This document shows, piece after piece, positions 46,863 to 54,746 of a stretch of 64,000 nucleotides of DNA. The notes under the pieces were generated by a model. That model was not told where the DNA came from. It searched no databases and was given only the letters and a program-made list of their open reading frames with translations. The translations under genes and the position numbers were made by a program. The stretch is from Pseudomonadota bacterium. Its GTDB lineage: Bacteria; Bdellovibrionota_C; UBA2361; OMII01. The stretch is from the NCBI GenBank assembly GCA_026390555.1, contig JAPLFS010000032.1:1-64000 (forward strand), written 5' to 3'. Positions within the stretch are counted from its first letter, which is position 1. Each line of letters opens with the position of its first letter.

Positions 46863-46899
46863 AAAAGACGGGGCCCCCCTTGCGAGAAAACCCCGTCTT
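46863..46899 (-). terminator. Intrinsic terminator after dnaK
   Basis: A perfect 9-bp stem AAGACGGGG (46865-46873) / CCCCGTCTT (46891-46899), followed on the minus strand by TTTTAT. It ends or attenuates the grpE-dnaK transcript before dnaJ. Confidence 0.75.
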
Positions 46900-46924
46900 G
46901 ACTCAAAACAGCCTAGACGCTCGC

Positions 46925-48835
46925 TTATTTACTATCGCGAACCTCTTCGTAATCGGCATCAACTACATCGTCCTTATCGGTCGACTCAGCTGCTGCTCCG
47001 TTACTCTCGGCTTTGCCCTCCTGTGAAGCTGCCGCCTGCTTGTAGGCCTCCTCGGCGAGCTTATGGCTAGCCTTCTCAAGGGTGCTGAAAGCAGACTTCA
47101 TGGCATCATTCTCGTTCTGCTCAAGCGCCTTCTTAGCGTCCTCAAGCGCCGTCGTTACGCTGCCCTTAGTCTCTGATGAAACCTTATCGGCCAGCTCACT
47201 CATAGTCTTCTCTGTCGAGTAAACAAGGCTATCTAGTTTGTTGCGCTCCTCAACTAACTCGCGACGCTTATGATCATCCTCGGCGTGAATCTTAGCATCG
47301 TTAACCATACGCTCGATCTCCTCCTTTGAGAGACCTGAACTTGCGGTGATCTTAATCGACTGCTCCTTTTGCGTACCTAGATCCTTGGCATGCACCGAGA
47401 CGATACCGTTTGCATCGATATCGAAGGTCACTTCAATCTGTGGGATACCGCGAGGCGCTGCTGGTATTCCAACTAGCTCAAAGCGCCCAAGCGTCTTGTT
47501 ATCGCCCGACATCTCACGCTCTCCCTGTAGAACGTGTATTGATACCGCAGGTTGATTATCAGACGCGGTAGAGAAGCTCTGCGACTTTCTTGTTGGGATC
47601 GTTGTGTTTTTGTCGATTAGCTTAGTGAACACTCCACCGTAGGTCTCGATACCAAGACTAAGCGGTGTCACATCTAAAAGAAGCACATCCTTAACATCAC
47701 CCTGCAGAACTCCAGCCTGTACCGCGGCTCCGATAGCAACAGCCTCATCAGGATTAACGCTCTTGGAAGCCTCCTTACCGAAGATCTCCTTAACGCGTGC
47801 CTGAACTGCCGGCATGCGGGTCATACCACCGACCAGAATAACCTCGCCGATCTCGCTTGCCTTGAGCCCTGCATCACGCAAGGCTGTACGGCACGGACCC
47901 TCAAGTCTCTTGAGTAGATCTGCGCAGAGCTGCTCAAACTTGGCACGCGAGATCTTAATATTCATGTGCTTCGGCCCAGAAGCATCCGCCGTGATAAACG
48001 GTAGGTTAATATCTGTCTCCATTGATGAAGAGAGCTCGTGCTTGGCCTTCTCAGCAGCCTCCTTTAAGCGCTGCAACGCCATCGTGTCCTTACGGAGATC
48101 GATGCCCTGCTCCCTCTTAAACTCATCTGCTAGGTATCCGACCAGGATCAGATCGAAGTCCTCTCCACCGAGAAAGGTGTCGCCGTTCGTAGATTTAACT
48201 TCGAACACGCCATCACCAAGCTCAAGGATCGAAACATCGAACGTTCCTCCCCCAAGATCGAATACAGCGATAACCTTCTCGTGCTTCTTATCGAGTCCGT
48301 ACGCAAGCGCTGCTGCTGTAGGCTCATTGATAATACGAAGAACGTTAAGTCCTGCGATCAGTCCTGCGTCCTTAGTAGCCTGGCGTTGTGCGTCATCGAA
48401 GTACGCCGGCACCGTAATAACAGCGTCCGTTACCTTTTCGCCGAGGTAGTCCTCTGCAGTTTGCTTCATCTTGGTAAGCACCATAGCCGAAACCTCTTGC
48501 GGGCTCTTGGCCTCACCCTTCAGCTTAACCCAGGCATCACCGTTATCTGCTCCAACGATCTCGTAGGGCAGCATATTCTTGGCCTTCTCGATCTCGGGGG
48601 TTTGGTACTTACGACCAACTAGTCGCTTTACCGCAAAGATGGTGTTCTTTGGATTCGTTACAGCCTGGCGTTTTGCAATCTGACCGACTAGTCGCTCACC
48701 GGCATCATTAACTCCAACAACCGATGGGGTAGTTCTGCCCCCCTCGCTATTTGAGATAACTACCGGGCTTCCGCCCTCCATAACAGCAACGCACGAATTT
48801 GTTGTTCCAAGATCAATTCCAATTACTTTTCCCAT
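46925..48835 (-). CDS. dnaK: Chaperone DnaK (Hsp70)
   Basis: ATP-driven protein-folding chaperone. The actin-like ATPase begins [20 protein letters not shown] and contains [48 protein letters not shown] and [14 protein letters not shown]. The substrate domain follows with [22 protein letters not shown], and the lid is followed by an acidic tail [12 protein letters not shown] chose the ATG at 48835 because GAGGAG lies just before it; an upstream frame of five codons is not conserved. It follows grpE with a 30-bp gap. Confidence 0.98.
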   Translation of the reverse strand: MGKVIGIDLGTTNSCVAVMEGGSPVVISNSEGGRTTPSVVGVNDAGERLVGQIAKRQAVTNPKNTIFAVKRLVGRKYQTPEIEKAKNMLPYEIVGADNGDAWVKLKGEAKSPQEVSAMVLTKMKQTAEDYLGEKVTDAVITVPAYFDDAQRQATKDAGLIAGLNVLRIINEPTAAALAYGLDKKHEKVIAVFDLGGGTFDVSILELGDGVFEVKSTNGDTFLGGEDFDLILVGYLADEFKREQGIDLRKDTMALQRLKEAAEKAKHELSSSMETDINLPFITADASGPKHMNIKISRAKFEQLCADLLKRLEGPCRTALRDAGLKASEIGEVILVGGMTRMPAVQARVKEIFGKEASKSVNPDEAVAIGAAVQAGVLQGDVKDVLLLDVTPLSLGIETYGGVFTKLIDKNTTIPTRKSQSFSTASDNQPAVSIHVLQGEREMSGDNKTLGRFELVGIPAAPRGIPQIEVTFDIDANGIVSVHAKDLGTQKEQSIKITASSGLSKEEIERMVNDAKIHAEDDHKRRELVEERNKLDSLVYSTEKTMSELADKVSSETKGSVTTALEDAKKALEQNENDAMKSAFSTLEKASHKLAEEAYKQAAASQEGKAESNGAAAESTDKDDVVDADYEEVRDSK

Positions 48836-48865
48836 TTTCTTACTCCTCAACGTAAAATCTATAAA

Positions 48866-49414
48866 CTAAGCGCTCGCCTCATCTGGGCTAACCGCCACAA
48901 CCACCTCACCTACTCGGATTAACTTATCCTTGTAGAAATAAGCCTTCCTCAATTCAGCAACGATCTCGCCGGGCGTAGCATCCAGGGACGGAACTCGACT
49001 AATCGCCGCATGTTTCTGTGGGTCGAAGCTCTTCCCTAATCCGAGCTCCCCACGAATATCCCACTTACCAAGGCACTCAACGAAAAGCTTCTGGGTCATC
49101 TCAAGTCCGGTCTTTAGCTGCTCATACTCTGCCGAGCTGTGGGCTAAAGCCAACTCAAGGGTATCGAGCACCTCAAGCAGGTCTACCACGAGACGCTCCC
49201 CCTGATATTTAAGCAGCTCAGACTGCTCCTTCAAGGCGCGCTTCTTAAAATTATCGAAATCAGCCATTAGGCGCAGGTAGCGGTCACGGGAATTAGCTAG
49301 CTCAAGTGTTAATTTTTCAACCTCACTCGGGCCCGTAAACTCTTGATTAACCTCAACTTCTTCGCTTGCACCCTGATCTTCCGGGGCCTCTGCGTTGTCG
49401 TGCTCTTGTGTCAT
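48866..49414 (-). CDS. grpE: Nucleotide exchange factor GrpE
   Basis: GrpE releases ADP from DnaK. The 182-residue protein has an acidic disordered N-terminus, a long coiled coil (EVEKLTLELANSRDRYLRLMADFDNFKKRALKEQ), a four-helix part and the C-terminal beta wing (DPQKHAAISRVPSLDATPGEIVAELRKAYFYKDKLIRVGEVVVA). It heads grpE-dnaK-dnaJ. hrcA, which often precedes grpE, is absent, and I see no CIRCE element in the 112-bp gap to recO. Confidence 0.95.
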   Translation of the reverse strand: MTQEHDNAEAPEDQGASEEVEVNQEFTGPSEVEKLTLELANSRDRYLRLMADFDNFKKRALKEQSELLKYQGERLVVDLLEVLDTLELALAHSSAEYEQLKTGLEMTQKLFVECLGKWDIRGELGLGKSFDPQKHAAISRVPSLDATPGEIVAELRKAYFYKDKLIRVGEVVVAVSPDEASA

Positions 49415-49526
49415 CTGAAATACTACTTATTCTTTCTATATCTTTAGGGGACGAATCAGCGCATTGGCTTAAAAAGCTATCTCCACGCCTAATCCTTAAC
49501 TCAATGTATGCTATAAACACTTATCT

Positions 49527-50159
49527 ATGGATTTTCAACACCTACCCCCAACAGAAAAGCTAAGAATAGGGCAAGATCTAGCGGTTCCTGCCCTGGTGCT
49601 GAGGGTCAGGCCCTATAGGGATAGCGACATAATCGCCCATATGCTCACCCCTTCCCTCGGAAAGATCTCGGCCATCGCCCGCCATGCACGTGGGAGCCGC
49701 AAGCGTTTTCCGAGCTCCCTTGACCTCTTTGACCGCGGCACGGTGCGAATTGTTCGAGAGCGCAATGGGGCCCTGGGGATTAAGGAGTTCACGCCCTCCC
49801 ACTCCCTGCAAAAGTTACGCGGTGATCTGGATAAATTAATCCTGGCCTCGCTGCTCTGTGAGGCGTTTGACCTAATCCTTCAGGAGGATAGCGCCGAGGA
49901 TTCTACGCAAACATTTGAGGTTTTAGATCTAGCGCTCAACGCCGTTGATGAGGCTACGGAGCTTAAGGGAGCGTTACGTGCCGTATACCTTGCGCTCGTA
50001 TCGTTAACGCAACAGGGTGGCATTACTAACCTAGGCTCAGCTGCTCCAGGCACTAGGGCGCTTGCACAGCTGCTTGATGCGATTGAAGCGTTCTGTGAAA
50101 AGCGGCTGATGACACGCAGCTCGCTAGCACCGATCCTTAAAAGGATTGCGGCTGGGTAG
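49527..50159 (+). CDS. recO: DNA repair protein RecO
   Basis: RecO helps RecR load RecA on SSB-coated single strands in the RecFOR pathway. The 210-residue protein has the N-terminal OB fold typical of RecO (VPALVLRVRPYRDSDIIAHMLTPSLGKISAIARHARGSRKRFPSSLDLFDRGTV) and a helical C-terminal part. It is shorter than the E. coli protein (242 aa) and lacks obvious zinc-binding cysteines. It is divergent from grpE. Confidence 0.88.
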   Translation: MDFQHLPPTEKLRIGQDLAVPALVLRVRPYRDSDIIAHMLTPSLGKISAIARHARGSRKRFPSSLDLFDRGTVRIVRERNGALGIKEFTPSHSLQKLRGDLDKLILASLLCEAFDLILQEDSAEDSTQTFEVLDLALNAVDEATELKGALRAVYLALVSLTQQGGITNLGSAAPGTRALAQLLDAIEAFCEKRLMTRSSLAPILKRIAAG

Positions 50160-50168
50160 TGTTTTATC

Positions 50169-50558
50169 CTAATGACAGCCGCATCCAGTTCCGCACCCCT
50201 TCTTAGTCTCAGGGGTCTTTTTACTCGAGGACTCACTTGATGAATCGCTTGGCGTTGCACTTGCAGGTGGTGAGCTTGAAGACTCTGCGCTTGACTCGGT
50301 GTTCGTCTTTTTGGCGGAATTATTTGATGATCCAGATGCAGACCCAGAGGCAGACCCAGAGGCAGACCCAGAAGCATAGTCGGTCTTATACCAACCACTC
50401 CCCTTAAGATGAAATGCGGAGGCAGAGAGCGCCTTGGTAACGGAACTCTTCTTGCCCTTCTCTTTGCAATGAGGGCAAGCTTCTAGCGCCTTATCGCTAA
50501 ACTTCTGAATGACCTCAAACCGCCCACAGGTAGGGCAATCATATTCGTAAATAGGCAT
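50169..50558 (-). CDS. FmdB-family zinc-ribbon protein
   Basis: Small protein of 129 aa with the FmdB-type zinc ribbon MPIYEYDCPTCGRFEVIQKFSDKALEACPHCKEKG: two CxxC pairs bind zinc. FmdB proteins were named as putative regulators of formamidase genes, but most members are of unknown role. After the conserved FHLKGSGWYKTDYA comes a low-complexity Ser/Gly/Ala/Lys tail and a final Cys-rich CGTGCGCH. A 12-bp DNA repeat encodes its SASG units. It converges on recO. Confidence 0.85.
   Translation of the reverse strand: MPIYEYDCPTCGRFEVIQKFSDKALEACPHCKEKGKKSSVTKALSASAFHLKGSGWYKTDYASGSASGSASGSASGSSNNSAKKTNTESSAESSSSPPASATPSDSSSESSSKKTPETKKGCGTGCGCH
50330..50376 (-). repeat. 12-bp tandem coding repeats (GSAS)
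   Basis: About three to four copies of TCTGGGTCTGCC-like units encode GSAS repeats in the tail of the FmdB-family protein. Confidence 0.7.
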
Positions 50559-50674
50559 ATAACGCTCACAAAACAGACTATTCTTACTATAGTACCCATA
50601 AACTAAGGCACTTGTCGCCCTCCTAGCAAACTCCTCCTAGGATAATCACTCCTGGCGCTGTTTTTCAAGCACCG

Positions 50675-50790
50675 TAACTGGTCACCGTAGTTTAATGTCG
50701 CGATTCAAGCTATTGAGATTACGGCGAAGTTTCATAGGTAATTCGATTGGTCGTCCCCTGATCGGGGACGGCAGATTTTGTGACCAGTTA
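50675..50790 (+). repeat. 116-bp element with 11-bp terminal inverted repeats (copy A1)
   Basis: TAACTGGTCAC (50675-50685) and GTGACCAGTTA (50780-50790) are perfect inverses. The internal hairpin GTCCCCTGATCGGGGAC is at 50753-50769. It is about 94% identical to 11772-11887 over the same length. Both ends start and finish with TA, which could be a TA target duplication. Confidence 0.88.
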
Positions 50791-50797
50791 ATGTTTT

Positions 50798-50835
50798 CAC
50801 CCCCGATTTGCTCCGCAAATCGGCCCCTTAGGGGC
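50798..50835 (+). repeat. Two-hairpin module following element A1
   Basis: GATTTGCTCCGCAAATC (50805-50821) and GCCCCTTAGGGGC (50823-50835). The same pair in the same order follows the elements at 11.7 and 15.8 kb. Confidence 0.8.
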
Positions 50836-50872
50836 TATTGAGTATCATTATCGTATGCGAATATTTCTGGAA

Positions 50873-50955
50873 TATGCTGACTAGTTACCAAGCACCTTAC
50901 ATACTCTATCTGACGCATCCTGATCGGGAATGCTCATTTTAGCGGTGAATAGTGC
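50873..50955 (+). repeat. Degraded repeat copy (D1)
   Basis: Begins with the 19-mer found inverted at 3017-3035. Further on it has GCATCCTGATCGGGAATGC, a decayed form of the GTCCCC/GGGGAC hairpin, then CTCATTTTAGCGGTGAATAGT, which closely matches the right end of element B1. Confidence 0.65.
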
Positions 50956-50964
50956 CCAAAGCGG

Positions 50965-51603
50965 CTATACTCGCGACTTAGCTTCGGTCCCCATATAAGC
51001 GAGCTGTCGCGATATCATCTCGTTAAAAAGTTGAAAGAGCCCCTGGTACGTTGGAATCATGTGCGCGCTGCCCGATCTAACGGCATTAAGCGTTAAGAGG
51101 TGCGCAATTGACTCAATAGTACTGAGGTATCCCGCTTTGGGCTGTCTCCTAATTCGATAGGTAGAGGTTAGGGAACGACGGAACGAGACCCGCGGAATGT
51201 CGTGCAGGAGAGGATTCCGATACACTATCTTCTGTGCTTCATCCCAAGTTCCATCGATAACGATAACTAGGTGCTGATCTGAGAGCTCAAGCTCTTCACA
51301 ATCGTGTGAATCATCACCTGGATAAAGCAGATAAGGGCTATACTCACCTAGCGCCTTGCTGAGAGTTTCAACCGGGAAGATAACCCCCCGTAGCAACGCT
51401 ATATTGGTGATCGCCTGTCGCACAAGCTTTGCAGTTGAATAGTACTTGCGCCACTCATTTGGATGTTGAAGAAGAAGGATGTTGGTATGCGCCGCAAATG
51501 ATGGGAGATAGCCGCAGACACACTGCGCCTCAGGCCGTAGGCAGGTGTAGCACGTAGCACGGCTCTCTGAGATCTGGTGAGTGTGGCGGCCTCTTTCTCG
51601 CAT
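50965..51603 (-). CDS. DTW-domain tRNA-uridine aminocarboxypropyltransferase-like
   Basis: DTW proteins (TapT/YfiP family) make acp3U at position 47 of some tRNAs from SAM. The 212-residue protein has an N-terminal zinc-binding part (TCYTCLRPEAQCVCGYLPSF), ILLLQHPNEWRKYYSTAKL, and the name-giving IDGTWDEAQKIVYRNP. Arg-rich RIRRQPKAGYLSTIESIA is also typical. Length is normal. The repeat composite lies beyond its 3' end. Its 5' end is 39 bp from the divergent permease gene. Confidence 0.87.
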   Translation of the reverse strand: MRERGRHTHQISESRATCYTCLRPEAQCVCGYLPSFAAHTNILLLQHPNEWRKYYSTAKLVRQAITNIALLRGVIFPVETLSKALGEYSPYLLYPGDDSHDCEELELSDQHLVIVIDGTWDEAQKIVYRNPLLHDIPRVSFRRSLTSTYRIRRQPKAGYLSTIESIAHLLTLNAVRSGSAHMIPTYQGLFQLFNEMISRQLAYMGTEAKSRV

Positions 51604-51642
51604 ACTAGACGACTAAATTAACCCATTATATCCTTTTATTAT

Positions 51643-53070
51643 ATGAAGAACCTCGATTTAATCCCGATACCTACGACTGCAAGGCGCTCGTCTCTAACTA
51701 TGGGGCTAGTTTGGCTGACGATGGTCACATCTTTTCCAGCCGTACTGATCGGATTTGAGTGGCACAGACAGGGCATTAGCCTTAGCCAGGTCGTTATCTG
51801 CTCAATTATGAGCTGCCTAATCCTACTAGCCTACGCCGTACCAGCTAGTCAGCTGGGGGCCAGGACCGGGCTAGGCTTTTGCGCCCTCAGTAGGGTTGTT
51901 TTTGGTCGTTGGGGCACCCTTTTAATCACAGCCAACCTACTTTGGATATTTATAGTGTCCTATGGCATGACCGCGGTCCTTATGGCCGAAGCGGTCGAGA
52001 GCTTTCTTCACTTAGATATCTCTATCTTATGGATGTCAGTCGGCTGCGCCTTTTTAATGGCTTTTAATAATTTATTTGGCTTCTCCGGCGTAGCTAATTT
52101 CGCCCGTTTTTTCGCCGCTCCAGCTTTAATTGCCTGGGTAGGTTATACATTTTTCAAGGCCGCGGTCGCACCTGCTGCTTTATCAACTCTGGCGCCAGAT
52201 CCTCAATCGATACCTCATCCCCGATCGATTATGTACGCGCTCACTACCACATCTTCATTTATTATCGGCTTTGCTGTGTGGGGCAACGAGATGGACTACT
52301 GGAGATTTTCCAAGGTCGGCTCATTAAGGGCCGCGCTACCGCTAGCAGCGGCGCTCCTAATCGGACTAGTAGTTTTTCCAGTTGCTGGCTGGCTTGTCGC
52401 ACACTCAAGCGGAATAACCGACTCCGCTGCAGCGACTAGCTTTATGAATAGTTACTCCTTTGGTGGATTGGCAATTGTTGGCCTAATAGTACTGTTTGCC
52501 GCCTATTTTGCCTCCAATGACTCCAACCTATTTGGAACGTCCGCCGCTATTAAAAGCCTCTGGTCGATTAAGCCTCGCTTAGCGGTATCTCTTCTAGCGC
52601 TATGTGGCGCTATTACGGCAGCGTTCCTATCTACGACGGATTCGATCAAGGCGCTCGAAGTGATTGCAGCTCTAAACTGTGTCGTTATGCCAACACCCAC
52701 CGTAATAATGCTTACCGAATGGTTCTTAAGATCTAAGGTATTCCCAAGATCTATGGATTTTTCTGACGTGCCTGACTTTTCAGATCTACCAGCTTTTCGC
52801 TTAGCTTTTCACTGGCCGGCCCTAATTGCGCTGCTCTCTGGTCTCACGGTAGGGATTGCAACATCTGGCTTAATTTCTAGCCTAGAATATCTACATATTG
52901 GCATCTGCCCACTACAAGCCTGGCTAACAAGCATGGTTGTATATGCCATTTTGCGTAAACGTAACCATTCAGCAGAAACTAAGCACTATATTAAGGGGTG
53001 CTCACGCTCGCCAAAAAGCGCCGCTCCAACTCGAACTATATCGGACCCCTCCTCTACCGCGATCTCATAG
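51643..53070 (+). CDS. Nucleobase:cation symporter (NCS1/CodB-like permease)
   Basis: Inner-membrane transporter of 475 aa with about twelve hydrophobic segments. The beginning (SSLTMGLVWLTMVTSFPAVLIGFEWHRQGISLSQVVICSIMSCLILLAYAVPASQLGARTGLGFCALSRVVFGRWG) follows the NCS1 pattern of purine/cytosine permeases, as does AFNNLFGFSGVANFARF and, later, GNEMDYWRFSK. The substrate (cytosine, purines, hydantoin or allantoin) cannot be fixed from sequence. Its last 85 bp overlap the convergent yggS gene, and the final about 25 residues are hydrophilic. Confidence 0.82.
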   Translation: MKNLDLIPIPTTARRSSLTMGLVWLTMVTSFPAVLIGFEWHRQGISLSQVVICSIMSCLILLAYAVPASQLGARTGLGFCALSRVVFGRWGTLLITANLLWIFIVSYGMTAVLMAEAVESFLHLDISILWMSVGCAFLMAFNNLFGFSGVANFARFFAAPALIAWVGYTFFKAAVAPAALSTLAPDPQSIPHPRSIMYALTTTSSFIIGFAVWGNEMDYWRFSKVGSLRAALPLAAALLIGLVVFPVAGWLVAHSSGITDSAAATSFMNSYSFGGLAIVGLIVLFAAYFASNDSNLFGTSAAIKSLWSIKPRLAVSLLALCGAITAAFLSTTDSIKALEVIAALNCVVMPTPTVIMLTEWFLRSKVFPRSMDFSDVPDFSDLPAFRLAFHWPALIALLSGLTVGIATSGLISSLEYLHIGICPLQAWLTSMVVYAILRKRNHSAETKHYIKGCSRSPKSAAPTRTISDPSSTAIS

Positions 53071-53714
53071 TCAGCAGACATGCCCATGCTAAGCAGGATA
53101 CGGCCATTATAGAACGTATTATCTAATCCCTTTGCGCGTAGAACCTCTCGCAATTCATTCATCTGTCTATAATCTTTGCGCACCCCTTCAGGCTCCTCGT
53201 AAATCGGCGTAATCGTCATAAGCCCATCAAGACGCACGGCATCGGTCATGCTAGCGGCATGGCTAACTATCTCTTCAATCTCACCTGGCACAAAGCCCCT
53301 TCGGCTTAGATCATGCGCGATATTAATCTGCAAAAAGATCGGTTGAATTTTCCCGAAGCGCCTAGCTGCCGCCGCTATACCTTCAAGTAGCTTGAGGGAG
53401 TGCACGGAGTGAATAGCATCCGCCAACTTTACACCCTCCTCTACCTTATTGCTCTGTAAGTGTCCTATCAGATGGAGCTGATATTGAGCTGCAAGCGCTG
53501 CACGCTTCCTTTTAAGCTCCTGAACGTAGCTCTCTCCAAAGACTATAGAAACGCCAAGAGTCTGCGCCGCACTGATATACTCATGCATGGCCTCGATAGA
53601 CTGCGTCTTGCTAACAGCAACGAGCCTTATATCATGAGCGGTCCTGCCGCTTTTCTGGGCAGCCGCACCTATCTTTAGCAGTATCTCTGCCAGTTGTGTG
53701 TTGATAGCTGGCAT
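52986..53714 (-). CDS. PLP homeostasis protein YggS/PLPBP
   Basis: A PLP-binding TIM-barrel protein of 242 aa that helps keep pyridoxal phosphate in balance. The PLP lysine is in RLVAVSKTQSIEAM. Family segments FGESYVQELKRK, LIGHLQSNKV, IHSVHSLKL and LLSMGMSADYEIAVEEGSDIVRVGAALFGER are present. It is the last of guaB, an unknown gene, maf and yggS on the minus strand, 14 bp after maf. Its 3' end overlaps the permease gene. Confidence 0.93.
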   Translation of the reverse strand: MPAINTQLAEILLKIGAAAQKSGRTAHDIRLVAVSKTQSIEAMHEYISAAQTLGVSIVFGESYVQELKRKRAALAAQYQLHLIGHLQSNKVEEGVKLADAIHSVHSLKLLEGIAAAARRFGKIQPIFLQINIAHDLSRRGFVPGEIEEIVSHAASMTDAVRLDGLMTITPIYEEPEGVRKDYRQMNELREVLRAKGLDNTFYNGRILLSMGMSADYEIAVEEGSDIVRVGAALFGEREHPLI

Positions 53715-53728
53715 ACTGTACTGATCTA

Positions 53729-54298
53729 TTAAATAGCGCCTAGCTCCTGCAGCTTTCTCATCAGGGCGCTGATATTAAGCCCAACAACGTTAGAGTACGA
53801 TCCTGAAACATTCTCGACAAACTGCAGTCCCAACCCCTGAATGGCGTACGCACCCGCCTTATCCATCGGCTCTCCCGAAGCGGTGTACCAAGCGATCTTC
53901 TCTCTGGTCATGCTCGCCATCGTAACCGCAGTAACATGTGACCATGTAACGGTGAGCCCACGCGCACGGTGTACAATTGATACCCCACCCCAAACTTCAT
54001 GGGTCCGCCCCTGAATGTCACTCAACATTTGGTGCGCCTCAGCTTCTGACTCAGGCTTTCCAATAGCACGCCCATCGATGCATACGGTAGTATCAGCTCC
54101 GATCACGAATGAATTTGGATGAAGTAGCGCCACAGCCTGCGCCTTGACCAGCGCTAGCCGCTCTACCATCTCTTGAGCCGACTCACCCGCAACCGGAGTC
54201 TCATCGCACCCCGATACAACAACGGTAAAGCTTACGCCCGCCTGTTGTAGCAACTCCAGTCGACGGGGTGACGCTGAAGCAAGTATAACTTTACTCAT
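53729..54298 (-). CDS. maf: Maf-family nucleoside triphosphate pyrophosphatase
   Basis: Maf proteins hydrolyse dTTP/UTP or modified pyrimidine nucleotides and affect septum formation. At 189 aa it shows ILASASPRRLELLQQAG, VIGADTTVCIDGRAIGKPESEAEAHQML, the EVWGGVSIV strand and GAYAIQGLGLQFVENVSGSYSNVVGLN. The residues naming the dTTP/UTP (YhdE) group, including the QGLG and NVVGLN motifs, are present. Its start overlaps the previous gene by 8 bp. Confidence 0.93.
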   Translation of the reverse strand: MSKVILASASPRRLELLQQAGVSFTVVVSGCDETPVAGESAQEMVERLALVKAQAVALLHPNSFVIGADTTVCIDGRAIGKPESEAEAHQMLSDIQGRTHEVWGGVSIVHRARGLTVTWSHVTAVTMASMTREKIAWYTASGEPMDKAGAYAIQGLGLQFVENVSGSYSNVVGLNISALMRKLQELGAI

Positions 54299-54698
54299 TG
54301 TAGCGCCTCTTATATATGGAGAGCAGCACCTTCAGCAGCGCTTCATGCAACATTCGAGCGCGCTGCGTCTCGATCTCTCCGTTATACTGCGCCTGTACAA
54401 GCCATTCGCGCCCATCTTTACGCTCACAGGTTATGCAAGCAGCTCCAAGCTGCTCCATAAGAGCTATGCTTTCATCCACCGATGGGATCCAAAAGAGATG
54501 CAAAGCATACTCAGCAGGCAGCGCACTGGTTGTGCCAGCCGTAAGTGATAGCAGCTTCGGGCCGGGTAACACCTGAAACTCCTCGTAGCCTAGATCGGCG
54601 AAGCCTCGCACAACGACATCACCTGTCTCACAGCGCGGCTGTAATCCCCACCGTTTAATCTCGTTACAGATCTCAAATTGTTCGCGCGTAAACCACAC
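54291..54698 (-). CDS. Hypothetical protein between guaB and maf
   Basis: 135-residue soluble protein, not recognised. It has Cys in ACITCERKDGREW, a beta-alpha mixture and a basic helical end (ARMLHEALLKVLLSIYKRRYNE). The ATG lies 48 bp after guaB, and its end overlaps maf by 8 bp, so it is translated with that operon. The context of nucleotide metabolism is a hint only. Confidence 0.6.
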   Translation of the reverse strand: MWFTREQFEICNEIKRWGLQPRCETGDVVVRGFADLGYEEFQVLPGPKLLSLTAGTTSALPAEYALHLFWIPSVDESIALMEQLGAACITCERKDGREWLVQAQYNGEIETQRARMLHEALLKVLLSIYKRRYNE

Positions 54699-54746
54699 AG
54701 CTACGGTACTCCTGCTTGAGAAATCACCAATTTTCTGGCGAATAAT

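Larger units (their letters stand above)
50559..50964. other. Intergenic region filled by repeat composite
   Basis: This 406-bp gap between two minus-strand genes holds element A1, its two-hairpin module and the degraded copy D1. The remainder (50559-50670) should hold the promoter of the FmdB-type gene. No coding sequence. Confidence 0.6.
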
